Assembly: GCA_021775835.1 (NCBI GenBank)
Contig: JAJFHC010000190.1
Location: forward strand, 1 to 12,028
Direction: 5' to 3'
Source of the DNA: Hyphomicrobiales bacterium
GTDB taxonomy: Bacteria; Pseudomonadota; Alphaproteobacteria; Rhizobiales; JAJFHC01
DNA length: 12,028 bases
The notes beneath the pieces were generated by a model that worked only from the letters and a program-made list of their open reading frames with translations, was not told the origin of the DNA and made no database searches. Positions 1-7,605 of this stretch are shown piece after piece; position 1 is the first letter of the stretch; each line of letters begins with the position of its first letter. Both the position numbers and the translations under genes were made by a program.

Positions 1-111
1 GCGGCTGCAAGACTCAGACACATCGCGGCCGGAAAATGGGCCACCCGCAAATACATGAATATGAAACCGCTCTACGAGGAGCAAACATCAACCCACGGAG
101 CCGTCGCCTGA
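1..111 (+). CDS. 3' end of an unidentified gene (partial)
   Basis: A reading frame is open from the first base and ends at TGA 109-111, giving 36 residues with no start in the window. The fragment is basic (RLRHIAAGKWATRKYMNMK) and ends in a polar tail, which would suit the C-terminus of a nucleic-acid-binding or recombinase-like protein. No diagnostic motif is visible, so I do not name it. Its end overlaps the tail of the minus-strand RHH gene by 24 bp, in convergent orientation. It could also be a chance open frame. Confidence 0.35.
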   Translation, partial: AAARLRHIAAGKWATRKYMNMKPLYEEQTSTHGAVA

Positions 112-246
112 TGAAATGTGCGAAAGATCTTTGACACTACCTGAGAACGTAATGCAACGCTCGCTAGCGGCTACCCTCACTTGTTCAAGGAGGGCCGACG
201 GCGCTTTGAATTGCGCCAGGGCGTCATATTCAACCTGTTTTGGCAT
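88..246 (-). CDS. Small ribbon-helix-helix (Arc/CopG-like) protein
   Basis: This 52-residue protein is read from ATG 244-246; a longer frame from 282 exists, but the RHH match starts here. The core QFKAPSALLEQVRVAASER then T-x-S has the spacing of an RHH fold: a short beta strand, helix A, a turn, then helix B. It aligns with the RHH protein at 8702-8863 of this window (F-x-x-P, LEQ, AA-x-ER, T-x-S). After T-x-S the usual helix-B start (E-F-[IV]-R) is replaced by GSVKDL, so helix B may be diverged or damaged. RHH proteins of this size normally dimerise and bind inverted repeats near their own promoter; one such repeat lies at 265-280. An AAGGA sits about 11 nt upstream of the start. Confidence 0.5.
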   Translation of the reverse strand: MPKQVEYDALAQFKAPSALLEQVRVAASERCITFSGSVKDLSHISSGDGSVG

Positions 247-264
247 GGTCTGAGGTGTCCTTGC

Positions 265-280
265 GTTATGACGATATAAC
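265..280. promoter_or_regulatory. Inverted repeat upstream of the first RHH gene, possible operator
   Basis: GTTAT and ATAAC form a perfect 5-bp inverted repeat with a 6-bp spacer, 19-34 bp upstream of the RHH start at 246. The second RHH gene has a palindrome in nearly the same place. The arms are short and lie in AT-rich DNA, so chance is possible. Confidence 0.25.
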
Positions 281-336
281 AAGTATTATCTTATCAAACA
301 TCACTCGCGTGCGCAAGAACATATTGGAAACATCTG

Positions 337-520
337 ATGTCCGCATTGAATTGAGCGGCACGCAAACGCACTGGGGGAACACTTGTTGGGTGAGTCGGAT
401 TCGCTGGTGATGAAAGATCGAGAAAACGGAGCGCAACTCGATGCCTTAATAGTGCTCCAGCCACAATTTGCAAGCCCAACCGGCGATAAGTGCCGCTCAT
501 TAAATAGCAAATGGGATTGA
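337..520 (+). pseudogene. Possible frameshifted remnant of an unknown gene
   Basis: Two plus-strand frames join into one protein-like sequence. The first runs from about 280 through ATG 337 (TYWKHLMSALN) to a TGA at about 352. The second continues from the same place (ERHANALGEHLLGESDSLVMK, and on) to TGA 518-520. Removing one T from the AATT at about 350-353 joins them as ...SALN-ERHANAL.... No family is recognised. A competing 100-codon minus-strand frame (294-596) covers the same stretch and overlaps the end of tpsA, but its residue composition looks less natural. Confidence 0.25.
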
Positions 521-555
521 AAAGTAAGTATTCTCGCTTGGGCCTCAATCCAAAT

Positions 556-3384
556 TCATGTCCCAGAGAAAAATCCGTACAGATACGCGGTGGCAATTGC
601 TGCTGGAAGTTTTATTAACATAGAGACACCTCCCGCACCAAACACATCCAAAATCGCTTGAGATATCATTTCAACCAATTTCAGAGACATCAAATAGTAA
701 TTTTTTTCGGAATACAGTTCTTCTACCTTAATGGATCCCATTATATATGTTAAGGCCTTGCTTGCAGCCGACGCAGATGCGGGATCTAAACTAGAGTATA
801 ATGCTCCTTTATACATTAGAGACGAGATCTCATCCTTAACTTTTTGATTATCTTTAACGTATTCTACAGCGACGTGATGTCTCTGTCGGAACCAGCCGAT
901 TTCTTGCCCCGGTATTTCGTCGTCACCAACACCGACTCCCGATCCCCCGTTCTCATCCCCGGATGAGATTTCTTCGTCAAAATTGTCATCGGTATTGTTT
1001 GATCCCGCGCTTCCGTCCCCGCCAAAATTCACAAATCTAACCGTGCCATTGCCCGTAAAACGGGTGCCATTGCCGTTGTAGGGAAATGTTGACGGATCAG
1101 CCGAAGGATCACCATTCAAATTCGCGACGTTCTGAAACTCAACTAATGTGCCGTCGTTTCCGCGGTGAAATGGATTGGCAGTATCAAAACGTAGGCCACC
1201 ACCATTCGCATCAATTTGGAATTTTGCGGTAAATCCGAGTAAGGCTCCATCATCAAATGCCAACCCGCCAAAGCCACGCTCGCGAGAAAACCCGAGCGAC
1301 GGAAAGAAATCAAACGGTTGAAACTCATTTCCAACAAACGTTCCAGGCAGACCGCAAACTGCAATTACACACTCATAAGATGCATCGGGAAAATTACCGA
1401 GAAACTCACCAGCATGAACCGCTTTGCCAATTACGACGTTTTCTGGGTCAAGCGTAATTTGCGCGCCACTTGAACCGCCGAAACTAATTGCAAGTGAAAG
1501 CCTCCCCCTGATATTGTCGCCTCTTTCGATTCGATATGTTGCAAAGCCATCCGTAGACGAAATTCTCGATCGACCGTTACCAAACCCCCCAGAATACGGA
1601 ACCGTATCTCCCGTGAGTCGAATTATGAGCGAGTTCGTGGGCAAGGGGTCAAGCGTAAAGCCTCCAGGACCTAAGTTGAACTTGCCAGAATTGCTGGTAA
1701 TGCCGTTTGCAGTTATTCGATTGCCTTCCAGAACAACATCGCCACGTGTCGTAATTGGCAAATTGCTTAGGTCCAGATGCCCGCCCGCCGTCAGGCTTAG
1801 CGTTGGTGCAAACGGTGAATTTGCATCCATTGCGACGGAACCAGAGGAATCGCTGGCGATATCTCTGTCGGCTTCAATGCTCTGGTTGGTTCCATTGTTG
1901 AGCGCCGATTGTACAAGACTTGGCCGCACAATTGAGAAAGTCAAAAAGCCGGGGAAAGTTGTGATTAGGGTATCTTCTGTAAACAGAACATTCTCTGGGT
2001 CCAACAGCCACCAACCAGCATCGCCCAGTGGCGACGAAGCATCCGCAGCCTTCGTCACGTCGAGGGTTATTGCACCTGATGTTTCGATGAACCCACCATC
2101 ACCACCGTCCTGTCCGCCCCGCGCGGAGATTACTGCGTCCGTATGAGTGGAGTCATCAGACCAGACGATGACCTTTCCTCCGTCACCGTTCTTCGTCGCG
2201 TTTGCGCTGATCGATACGTTCTCGCTGAGATCGACGTTTGTTGCAGTCGGAACAGGTTCGTCTTCCAGTTTGATGCCATAGCGGGCGAGTGCATTCGCAT
2301 CAGCATTGCCGCCCTTGTAGTCGCCGCCGACAAGCACCGTCCCACCACCTGCGTCTCCGTCCGTGTTGATGACAATCGTGTCAAGATAGATAACCTCGCC
2401 AGTGATCTTGACCTTGCCGCCTTTTTCAGCAGCCTTAGTGCCTGAAGCTTTGAGAGTACCCGACGCCTTCACGATCTGTGCCGGTGCTTTCGCTTGCTTG
2501 GTCTTCTTAGTCGGCGCACCCAGAACAATCTTGCCGCCACGTTTGGCGACAGTGTTCGCTTCGATGACGCCGGTGTTGTTCACCACCGAGTTGACCACCT
2601 TACGCGCTGTAGCTGCGGTCAGTGCTACAATGCCACCATCGGCCTTGATGGTGCCTTCGTTCTTCACACGGTCGGCAAGAGCCTTGCCGGTGGCAACGTC
2701 AATTACTTCGCCCGACAACTCATCGGTCAGGTCCAGATGAATGAGGCCGTCGCCATACATGTCGAGAGTGAACCCGTTTGCCGCAGACAATCCGACCGAT
2801 CCCAGTCGTGCAGTGATGACACCGTTGTTGCGCACTCCCGGCGCGACGAACGCCCCGATGCCGTAGTCAGCAATTGATATGTCGCCCAGGTTCACGACGG
2901 AAGCACCAGGATTGCCGGGAATGTTGAACTGGTACCGGCCCTGCATAAAGTCTTCGTTTGAGATGTCATGCGTCGTGGCAACCAGCCCGCCCACATCAAT
3001 CTTCGAATTGGGACCAAAGAGTACCCCATCAGGGTTCACGACCATGACCGTCCCGTTAGCTTTTAATGTTCCGAGAATACGAGACGGGTCCTGACTCCCC
3101 ACAACCCGGTTCAGCGTGATCGAATTGGTGCCCGGTTGGAAGAACTGCGTGGTTTCGTTGACCCCAATGTTGAAACTCTGCCAGTCGATAATGGCCTTTT
3201 CGGTCGATTGGTGAACATGAAGCGTGGAGGCATCGGGTTCAGAAATCTGTGCCTGTCCGCCGACGACCTTTCCGCCCTTTGGATTTGCGAAGCCGTTATG
3301 AGTAATTGAGATGAGCGCCAGCGGAAGCGCCGTTAACGCAGTGGTTGCCTTAAGCGCTTTCTTTAGCCGTCTTGTTTGGTTCAT
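556..3384 (-). CDS. TpsA-type exoprotein with filamentous haemagglutinin N-terminal domain
   Basis: This 942-residue protein is the secreted partner (TpsA) of a two-partner secretion system. A Sec signal peptide spans about residues 1-33 (basic MNQTRRLKK, hydrophobic core, cleavage near GFA-NPKGG). The TPS domain covers about 35-270 and carries the family motifs IDWQSFNIG (66-74), NRVVG (92-96) and NPDG (117-120), which direct the protein to its TpsB partner. A long beta-helix-like Gly/Asn/Asp-rich region follows, including GWWLLDPENVLF. An acidic Gly/Asp/Asn linker leads to a different tip at about 830-942, which is predicted helical with a hydrophobic last 30 residues. The tip-coding DNA is AT-rich: by hand count 601-900 is 39% GC against 57% for 2881-3000. 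AGGAG at 3394-3398 precedes ATG 3384. No VENN motif and no convincing downstream immunity gene was seen. The role (adhesin, contact-dependent toxin or cytolysin) is open. Confidence 0.93.
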   Translation of the reverse strand: MNQTRRLKKALKATTALTALPLALISITHNGFANPKGGKVVGGQAQISEPDASTLHVHQSTEKAIIDWQSFNIGVNETTQFFQPGTNSITLNRVVGSQDPSRILGTLKANGTVMVVNPDGVLFGPNSKIDVGGLVATTHDISNEDFMQGRYQFNIPGNPGASVVNLGDISIADYGIGAFVAPGVRNNGVITARLGSVGLSAANGFTLDMYGDGLIHLDLTDELSGEVIDVATGKALADRVKNEGTIKADGGIVALTAATARKVVNSVVNNTGVIEANTVAKRGGKIVLGAPTKKTKQAKAPAQIVKASGTLKASGTKAAEKGGKVKITGEVIYLDTIVINTDGDAGGGTVLVGGDYKGGNADANALARYGIKLEDEPVPTATNVDLSENVSISANATKNGDGGKVIVWSDDSTHTDAVISARGGQDGGDGGFIETSGAITLDVTKAADASSPLGDAGWWLLDPENVLFTEDTLITTFPGFLTFSIVRPSLVQSALNNGTNQSIEADRDIASDSSGSVAMDANSPFAPTLSLTAGGHLDLSNLPITTRGDVVLEGNRITANGITSNSGKFNLGPGGFTLDPLPTNSLIIRLTGDTVPYSGGFGNGRSRISSTDGFATYRIERGDNIRGRLSLAISFGGSSGAQITLDPENVVIGKAVHAGEFLGNFPDASYECVIAVCGLPGTFVGNEFQPFDFFPSLGFSRERGFGGLAFDDGALLGFTAKFQIDANGGGLRFDTANPFHRGNDGTLVEFQNVANLNGDPSADPSTFPYNGNGTRFTGNGTVRFVNFGGDGSAGSNNTDDNFDEEISSGDENGGSGVGVGDDEIPGQEIGWFRQRHHVAVEYVKDNQKVKDEISSLMYKGALYSSLDPASASAASKALTYIMGSIKVEELYSEKNYYLMSLKLVEMISQAILDVFGAGGVSMLIKLPAAIATAYLYGFFSGT

Positions 3385-3403
3385 GGACTATTTCTCCTGA
3401 CCC

Positions 3404-5125
3404 TCAAAACTGTGCCGTGAACTTGAAGAAACCCTGCCATTCTTCATCAATCGCAATGCTGCTCGGTTTGTCGACGGTCCGTGCTGCCTGCAAGTCGGCG
3501 CTGAACCAGTCCTTGCCGAACCTGATGCCACCACCTGCGGATGCTGCCTCGTCTTTGCGGGCCGTCCCAAGTGGGGCCTTCAGGTTCCAGATATGGCCGT
3601 AGTCTCCAAACGCGTAGACTTGCACGTAGTCGAAGATCTGTGTGAATGCCGTTGGCGCAATATTCAGGTCATGGCGTAACTCGCCAAGGAGGGAAACGCA
3701 TGTGTCGCCGGTGATGACCGATGGATCATAGGCACGCCCGAATTGTGCTCCCCCGTATCCGCACTCCTGTGAAGAGAGAAGCGGGTCGTCGGTCCACTGA
3801 CCGTTTAGTGCCGCGAATATCGAAAAACCCTCCGGCAGCCGTTGGGTTCTAGACGCAGATATCGTGGCCTTGAAGAAATCGACTTTGCCGTTCGACCGTG
3901 AAGCGACCGTGTTGCCGTTCTTGGTACTGCCCAGTCCTTCAATGCCCTGACTAATGGAACCAACGATCTGATTGACGCCGTTGAGTTCGTCTGCTTTGTC
4001 CCACGCGAGTTCGCCACGAATGATCCGCAAGCGGTCACGACTGAACGTACCAGCAAGGAGACGACCTTCGGACTCCTTCCAGTCAAAGGCGGCGGTGCCG
4101 GTGAGGTTTTGAGAACGTGTGCGAATGAAGGGATAGGACAGGGCACCTGAGATGTTGAAGCCCTCGGTCTCGTAGTCGATAGCCTTCAATGCCCGACTGC
4201 CGGGATCGCCCCAACTGGCATTGCCGGAGAGATCGAAGGCCAGTCCGTCCGATGTGAGCACTTGCCGATAGCCGAAGACGAGGTAATGAAGTTCTGGCCT
4301 GATCTTGCCTTGCTCTGGCCCCGCCGTTGAATATCCGACCTTGATCGCTTCGTGAACGCCAAGCGCATTGTTGAGGGTGCCGATGATTGTGGGTTGGACC
4401 GGACCGGTACCCGCTGTGCCCCGGTTGTCGACGTTGAGATAAATGTCCCAGGGGTCCTCTTCCACCATCAACGTCATGGTCGATGCCAGTGCATTCGTCT
4501 TCGATGCCGAAAGGCTCGACTTGAACGCGAGGCCCGGCAGATCGTTGGCGAGCAAAAGATACCGCTCCATGGTCTGGGCGCGGATTGGACGTTCGTTGGT
4601 GATGCTGGCGGCGTAGTCAGTAAAGAAGTCTCGATAGCGATCAAGCCCCTCCGGCCAGACAACCCGGTCGACATAGCCTTCCAATGCCTGCAAACGAATG
4701 ACAGCACCTTTCTCATCCAGTTCCTGCGGCGGTACAATCACACGTGACAGCGCGTATCCAGACTGTCCGTATCGCACAGTGATCTCAGCGGCGAGATCGA
4801 ACACCTGTTTGAGCGTCACCTTCTTGCCAACAAGAGATGAGGTTAGAGATTGAAGTTCGGCGTCCGAAAGGACCGTGTTGCCGTCGAGTCGGATGTCCTT
4901 CAGAAAAAGAACTATCTTCTCGGCTTGATCGGGGGCCATTGTGGTCTCAAGGCCGCGTCGTTTGGTGAAAGTAGATGTTGGCGCGCGCGGGGGTTCGAAG
5001 CGTTGCTCAATGCGGCCTGGATCGTCCCTCGACGGAACGGTCTGGGCCAGGACATCTGAACGCAATGCCGACCATGCCAGAACACTGGCAATTATCCCCC
5101 AAGCGAAATAACGCACGCTTGCCAA
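3404..5125 (-). CDS. TpsB outer-membrane transporter (ShlB/FhaC/HecB family)
   Basis: This protein of about 573 residues is the Omp85-superfamily pore that exports the TpsA encoded just downstream. Reading order: signal peptide to about residue 28 (VLAQ); a Pro/Arg-rich linker (about 38-58); POTRA repeats at about 70-150 (KDIRLDGNTVLSD, then YGQSGYALSRVIVPPQ) and 150-230; then a 16-strand-type barrel to the terminal FKFTAQF, with the C-terminal Phe usual for outer-membrane barrels. FGRAYDPSVITGD at 462-474 is in the place of the conserved VRGY-type loop-6 motif. No ATG is available. The frame opens with TTG at 5125, and GTG at 5116 gives a cleaner signal peptide and sits 9 nt after a GGGG run, so either could be the start. 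The gap to tpsA is 19 bp, so one transcript is likely. The 243 bp upstream (5126-5368) must hold the promoter, but I cannot assign boxes with confidence. Confidence 0.93.
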   Translation of the reverse strand: MASVRYFAWGIIASVLAWSALRSDVLAQTVPSRDDPGRIEQRFEPPRAPTSTFTKRRGLETTMAPDQAEKIVLFLKDIRLDGNTVLSDAELQSLTSSLVGKKVTLKQVFDLAAEITVRYGQSGYALSRVIVPPQELDEKGAVIRLQALEGYVDRVVWPEGLDRYRDFFTDYAASITNERPIRAQTMERYLLLANDLPGLAFKSSLSASKTNALASTMTLMVEEDPWDIYLNVDNRGTAGTGPVQPTIIGTLNNALGVHEAIKVGYSTAGPEQGKIRPELHYLVFGYRQVLTSDGLAFDLSGNASWGDPGSRALKAIDYETEGFNISGALSYPFIRTRSQNLTGTAAFDWKESEGRLLAGTFSRDRLRIIRGELAWDKADELNGVNQIVGSISQGIEGLGSTKNGNTVASRSNGKVDFFKATISASRTQRLPEGFSIFAALNGQWTDDPLLSSQECGYGGAQFGRAYDPSVITGDTCVSLLGELRHDLNIAPTAFTQIFDYVQVYAFGDYGHIWNLKAPLGTARKDEAASAGGGIRFGKDWFSADLQAARTVDKPSSIAIDEEWQGFFKFTAQF

Positions 5126-5368
5126 CCCCGTTTGTTGCTGCCTCTTAGTATTTTGAGAATAAGGCTACAGGAGAATCTGACCGCTGCAGAGTCATTTTAT
5201 TCTGTGCACGTTATGGCTTCGGCTTGATCAGACAAAACTGTGAACGAACACTTTCTGATTGGCGGCTTGTCTCGATAAATAACCTGCACGGACCAGTCGA
5301 ATTACTACGCCGGGGGAACCGTTTTTAGTGGATGCGCTATCTGCTCAACCACCCTTACCTGCATCACA

Positions 5369-5460
5369 CTATCGCCAACCCTTGACGACTTCAGGCGGAT
5401 AGATTTCATCAACGGCTCTGTAGTATGCAAGCTTGTCGCGGTGTCCGTCATCATATGAAG
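5369..5460 (-). pseudogene. Possible 3' fragment of a gene cut by the insertion sequence
   Basis: Abutting the left end of the IS element, one minus-strand frame reads about 29 natural-looking codons (YDDGHRDKLAYYRAVDEIYP and on) to TAG 5369-5371. Joining the outer flanks across the element at a shared AAG keeps a frame open back into 6934-7040 (...MIRLSDINA-SYDDGHRD...). However, another frame there (GAPSREGHLVAAGFECYPSY) looks equally coding and ends in a stop before the junction. The fragment may therefore come from a gene that was already damaged. No family is recognised. Confidence 0.25.
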
Positions 5461-5476
5461 TGGGACATCTTGCAGG
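5461..5476 (+). repeat. Left terminal inverted repeat of the IS3 element
   Basis: Reading inward, TGGGACA then two bases then TTGCAGG matches the right end at 14 of 16 positions. An 11-bp block (TCTGGCTCATC) further in at 5493-5503 is also mirrored at the right end (6888-6898), which suggests bipartite transposase-binding ends. Confidence 0.85.
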
Positions 5477-5515
5477 CTGAGCGAATTGAGTATCTGGCTC
5501 ATCCGGGTTTTCATT

Positions 5516-6496
5516 CTACGCGGCGGATTTGCGGTATTGCAAACGCCGTGTCTCGATTGTCTGTCGTTTGATCCTTTCTCTTTGCAATAAAATGGTTTGT
5601 CCCCGTCCGAAGTAGACATCGGCGGGCGTGAGGTTGCGCAGGCTCTCGTGGTATCGATGATGATTGTAATGATCGACGAAGGCTTCGATCTGCGCCTCAA
5701 GGTCACCCGGGAAGTAGTAGTTCTCCAGGAGAATACGGTTCTTCAAGGTCTGGTGCCATCGCTCGATCTTGCCCTGAGTTTGCGGATGATACGGGGCGCC
5801 GCGAACGTGCTCCATGTCCCGATCGTTCAACCATTCGGCCAGATCGCCTGCGATATAACTGGGGCCTTTGTCAGATAACAATCTGGGCTTGTGGACAACA
5901 GTGGCCTGATCACAGCCGGAGGCTTGCAACGCCAATTCCAGGGTATCGGTGACATCGCCAACCTTCATTGAAGTGCACAGCTTCCAGGCGATGATGTATC
6001 GGGAGAAGTCATCGAGGATCGTCGATAGATAATACTGGCCCCAGCTGATGACCTTCAGATATGTGAAGTCGGTTTGCCACAGCTGGTTTGGCCGCGTTGT
6101 CTTGTCCTTGAACTCTTTGGCAGCTTTGATAACCACGAAGGCGGGGCTGGTGATCAGATCATGGGCCTTGAGCAGCCGATAGACGGAAGCTTCTGAGACA
6201 TAATACTTTTGCGTATCGGTGAACCGTACCGCGAGTTCCCGTGGCGACAGGTCAGGTTCCTCCAGCGCCAGGTCGACTACAGCGTCACGGACATCGTCGG
6301 GGATGCGGTTCCAGACGCGAGACGGTCTGGACGGTCGGTCTTCCAGAGCCTCCGGGCCACCGGTCTGATACCGGTCATACCACCGATAGAAACTGGTTCT
6401 GGAAATACCCAGCATCGCCAGGGTTCGTTTGGCCGGCAGATGAGACCGTTCAACCAGATTAATGATCTCAAGTTTCTCAGATGCAGGATATCTCAT
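5516..6496 (-). CDS. IS3-family transposase OrfB (DDE catalytic subunit)
   Basis: This 326-residue protein provides the catalytic part of the transposase. Residues 1-45 hold a helix-turn-helix (RTLAMLGISRTSFYRWYDRY), followed by a linker and an rve-type integrase core. The DDE residues are D143 (QTDFTY), D209 (LLSDKGPSY) and E245 (QGKIERWH), with 35 residues between the second D and the E, as in retroviral and IS3 integrases. HPQTQGKIER and YNHHRYHESL are typical family motifs. Its ATG overlaps the orfA stop (ATGA, 6493-6496). It can be made by coupled reinitiation, or as an OrfAB fusion by -1 frameshifting upstream. Confidence 0.95.
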   Translation of the reverse strand: MRYPASEKLEIINLVERSHLPAKRTLAMLGISRTSFYRWYDRYQTGGPEALEDRPSRPSRVWNRIPDDVRDAVVDLALEEPDLSPRELAVRFTDTQKYYVSEASVYRLLKAHDLITSPAFVVIKAAKEFKDKTTRPNQLWQTDFTYLKVISWGQYYLSTILDDFSRYIIAWKLCTSMKVGDVTDTLELALQASGCDQATVVHKPRLLSDKGPSYIAGDLAEWLNDRDMEHVRGAPYHPQTQGKIERWHQTLKNRILLENYYFPGDLEAQIEAFVDHYNHHRYHESLRNLTPADVYFGRGQTILLQRERIKRQTIETRRLQYRKSAA

Positions 6497-6867
6497 TCCT
6501 CGTCTCCCCCATCTGCGATCATGCTTTTTTTAAGTAGCCGTAACTCAAGCGCCTGCTCGGCCACAACCTCCTTCAGTTCGTGGGCTTCATGGCGCAGACC
6601 CTTGACCTCATCTGTCGTGGCCGCGCGAGCCGTATCGCCGGCAAGCCGTTTCTTGCCCGCTTCCAGGAACTCCTTCGACCATTTATAATACAGGCTCTGA
6701 GCAATCCCTTCACGCCGGCAAAGCTCGGCGATGGTCTCTTCGCCGCGCAAACCATCCAGAACAATGCGGATCTTGTCTTCAGCCGAAAAGTGCCTGCGCG
6801 TCGCACGGCGGATATCTTTGATGGCCTTCTCTGAGCTCGTGCCCCGTGGCCCGGATTTATGTCTCAT
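6493..6867 (-). CDS. IS3-family transposase OrfA (DNA-binding subunit)
   Basis: This 124-residue protein carries an HTH_Tnp_1-type domain at about residues 23-65 (RRHFSAEDKIRIVLDGLRG, then IAELCRREGIAQSLYYKW). A helical C-terminal part with leucine-zipper-like spacing (VKGLRHEAHELKEVVAEQAL) follows, the usual IS3 OrfA layout for end recognition and multimerisation. I chose ATG 6865-6867 because AAGGAG lies 5 nt upstream; the in-frame GTG at 6873 overlaps that site and cannot be the start. Confidence 0.93.
   Translation of the reverse strand: MRHKSGPRGTSSEKAIKDIRRATRRHFSAEDKIRIVLDGLRGEETIAELCRREGIAQSLYYKWSKEFLEAGKKRLAGDTARAATTDEVKGLRHEAHELKEVVAEQALELRLLKKSMIADGGDEE
6524..6531 (-). other. A7 slippery run, probable -1 frameshift site between orfA and orfB
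   Basis: On the minus strand orfA reads CTT AAA AAA AGC over seven consecutive A followed by G. After a -1 slip on the second AAA the new frame (KHDRRWGRRG) is open without a stop into the orfB ATG at 6496, so an OrfAB fusion would form. The codon phase is not the textbook A-AAA-AAG heptamer, so the efficiency is uncertain. Confidence 0.6.
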
Positions 6868-6916
6868 CTTCACTCCTTGGTGGTTACGATGAGCCAGAAA
6901 TCCTCCTTAGTGCAAT

Positions 6917-6932
6917 CCTGCAACCTGTCCCA
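6917..6932 (-). repeat. Right terminal inverted repeat of the IS3 element
   Basis: Read on the minus strand inward from 6932, TGGGACA, two mismatched bases and TTGCAGG match the left end. The mirrored inner block lies at 6888-6898, just upstream of the orfA ribosome binding site. Confidence 0.85.
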
Positions 6933-7338
6933 CAAGCGTTGATGTCAGACAGTCTGATCATTCCGATATGATGGATAACATTCAAAACCGGCGGCGACCA
7001 GATGACCCTCTCTGGAAGGGGCGCCGGTAATTTGACCTATTTCAATACACGTTGATTAGGTAGCCTGCGTCATCTTCCGGCGCTTGGGGGGGTGTATATG
7101 CCTGTGCGTTACACTGACAACTGAGAATAACAACATCCCACAGTCTTCGGCAAAGTGATTGATTTGCAGTGTCAAGTGGATGAAATTGTAGAACGCCTGC
7201 TGGTGGACTCGAATTCGCTGGTGTGATGATGCTGGAAAACCACTCAACTCACGCGTACGTACTGTTCCGAAAACTCAGAAGATTTTGTTCTCTGACAAGC
7301 AGTTTGCTCTTCCTGTCCAACCGTCACAATCGTTACTC
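6933..7338. other. Degenerate region between the IS element and the HGGxSTG gene, no gene assigned
   Basis: No frame here has a convincing start, ribosome binding site and length. Just right of the element, about 100 bp look coding in more than one frame. On minus there is ITGAPSREGHLVAAGFECYP ending in a stop; on plus there is a short MMDNIQNRRRPDDPLWKGRR frame ending in TAA. A 63-codon minus frame at 7056-7247 is rich in His and Gln and resembles nothing I know. I read the stretch as decayed island or phage DNA. Confidence 0.4.
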
Positions 7339-7605
7339 TTAGGCTCCAAGACAGTCACTCACCCCGTTCAAGATACCCTGAAGTTGCTTTTTCCATTCAC
7401 GGGTTTCACGGGAATAGCGGCCATGTTTGAGTGCGTTCTTATTGCCCTTCGGTGCACCGGTATTTTTCCCCCCATGCATACGGCACCGACCATTAGCCAT
7501 TGCAGGTGAGCGGCACGGTTTCCCCGACCTTCTCGAATGCGCTCCGCATCTCGGGCTCAGGTGCATGGGTAACGGTTGTTTGTGCATGGCTTTGTTGTGC
7601 TCCAT
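7339..7605 (-). CDS. HGGxSTG-type small Cys/His protein
   Basis: This protein of about 88 residues has a probable zinc-binding Cys/His set (C20, C31, C41, H44). The signature MHGGKNTGAPKGNKNALKHG (43-62) follows, and it defines a small, widespread family of unknown function found in alphaproteobacterial prophages and islands. The start is uncertain. ATG 7605 follows a G/A-rich stretch, and ATG 7587 is also usable; ATG 7566 (MHLSPRCG) is where I recall homologues starting. All three lie inside the end of the upstream gene in a different frame, so the two genes overlap by 74-113 bp and are probably translationally coupled. Confidence 0.82.
   Translation of the reverse strand: MEHNKAMHKQPLPMHLSPRCGAHSRRSGKPCRSPAMANGRCRMHGGKNTGAPKGNKNALKHGRYSRETREWKKQLQGILNGVSDCLGA

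Larger units (their letters stand above)
5461..6932 (-). mobile_element. IS3-family insertion sequence, apparently complete
   Basis: The 1472-bp element begins TG and ends CA, as IS3-family elements do, and carries orfA and orfB on the minus strand. Its ends are imperfect inverted repeats, with a second shared block further in. Flanks are GAAG on the left and CAAG on the right, so a target duplication of AAG (5458-5460 and 6934-6936) fits only if the right end includes base 6933. Both transposase frames are intact and the DDE residues are present, so it may be active or recently inserted. I cannot assign the IS3 subgroup or an ISfinder name from memory. Confidence 0.9.

Noticed and set aside
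294..596. 100-codon minus-strand frame after tpsA, a possible immunity gene
   Set aside because: It overlaps the tpsA end by 41 bp, has no clear ribosome binding site and an unnatural composition, and a more protein-like frame lies on the other strand. I cannot support it as an immunity protein.
1424..2146. 240-codon plus-strand frame within tpsA
   Set aside because: It is antisense to a clear TpsA coding region and rich in Ser, Pro and Leu as expected for a shadow frame.
7141..7230. Similarity between ERLLVDSNSLV (7186-7228, plus) and EHLLGESDSLV (about 378-411, plus)
   Set aside because: Only about 11 residues match and the DNA similarity does not extend, so a duplicated gene cannot be claimed.
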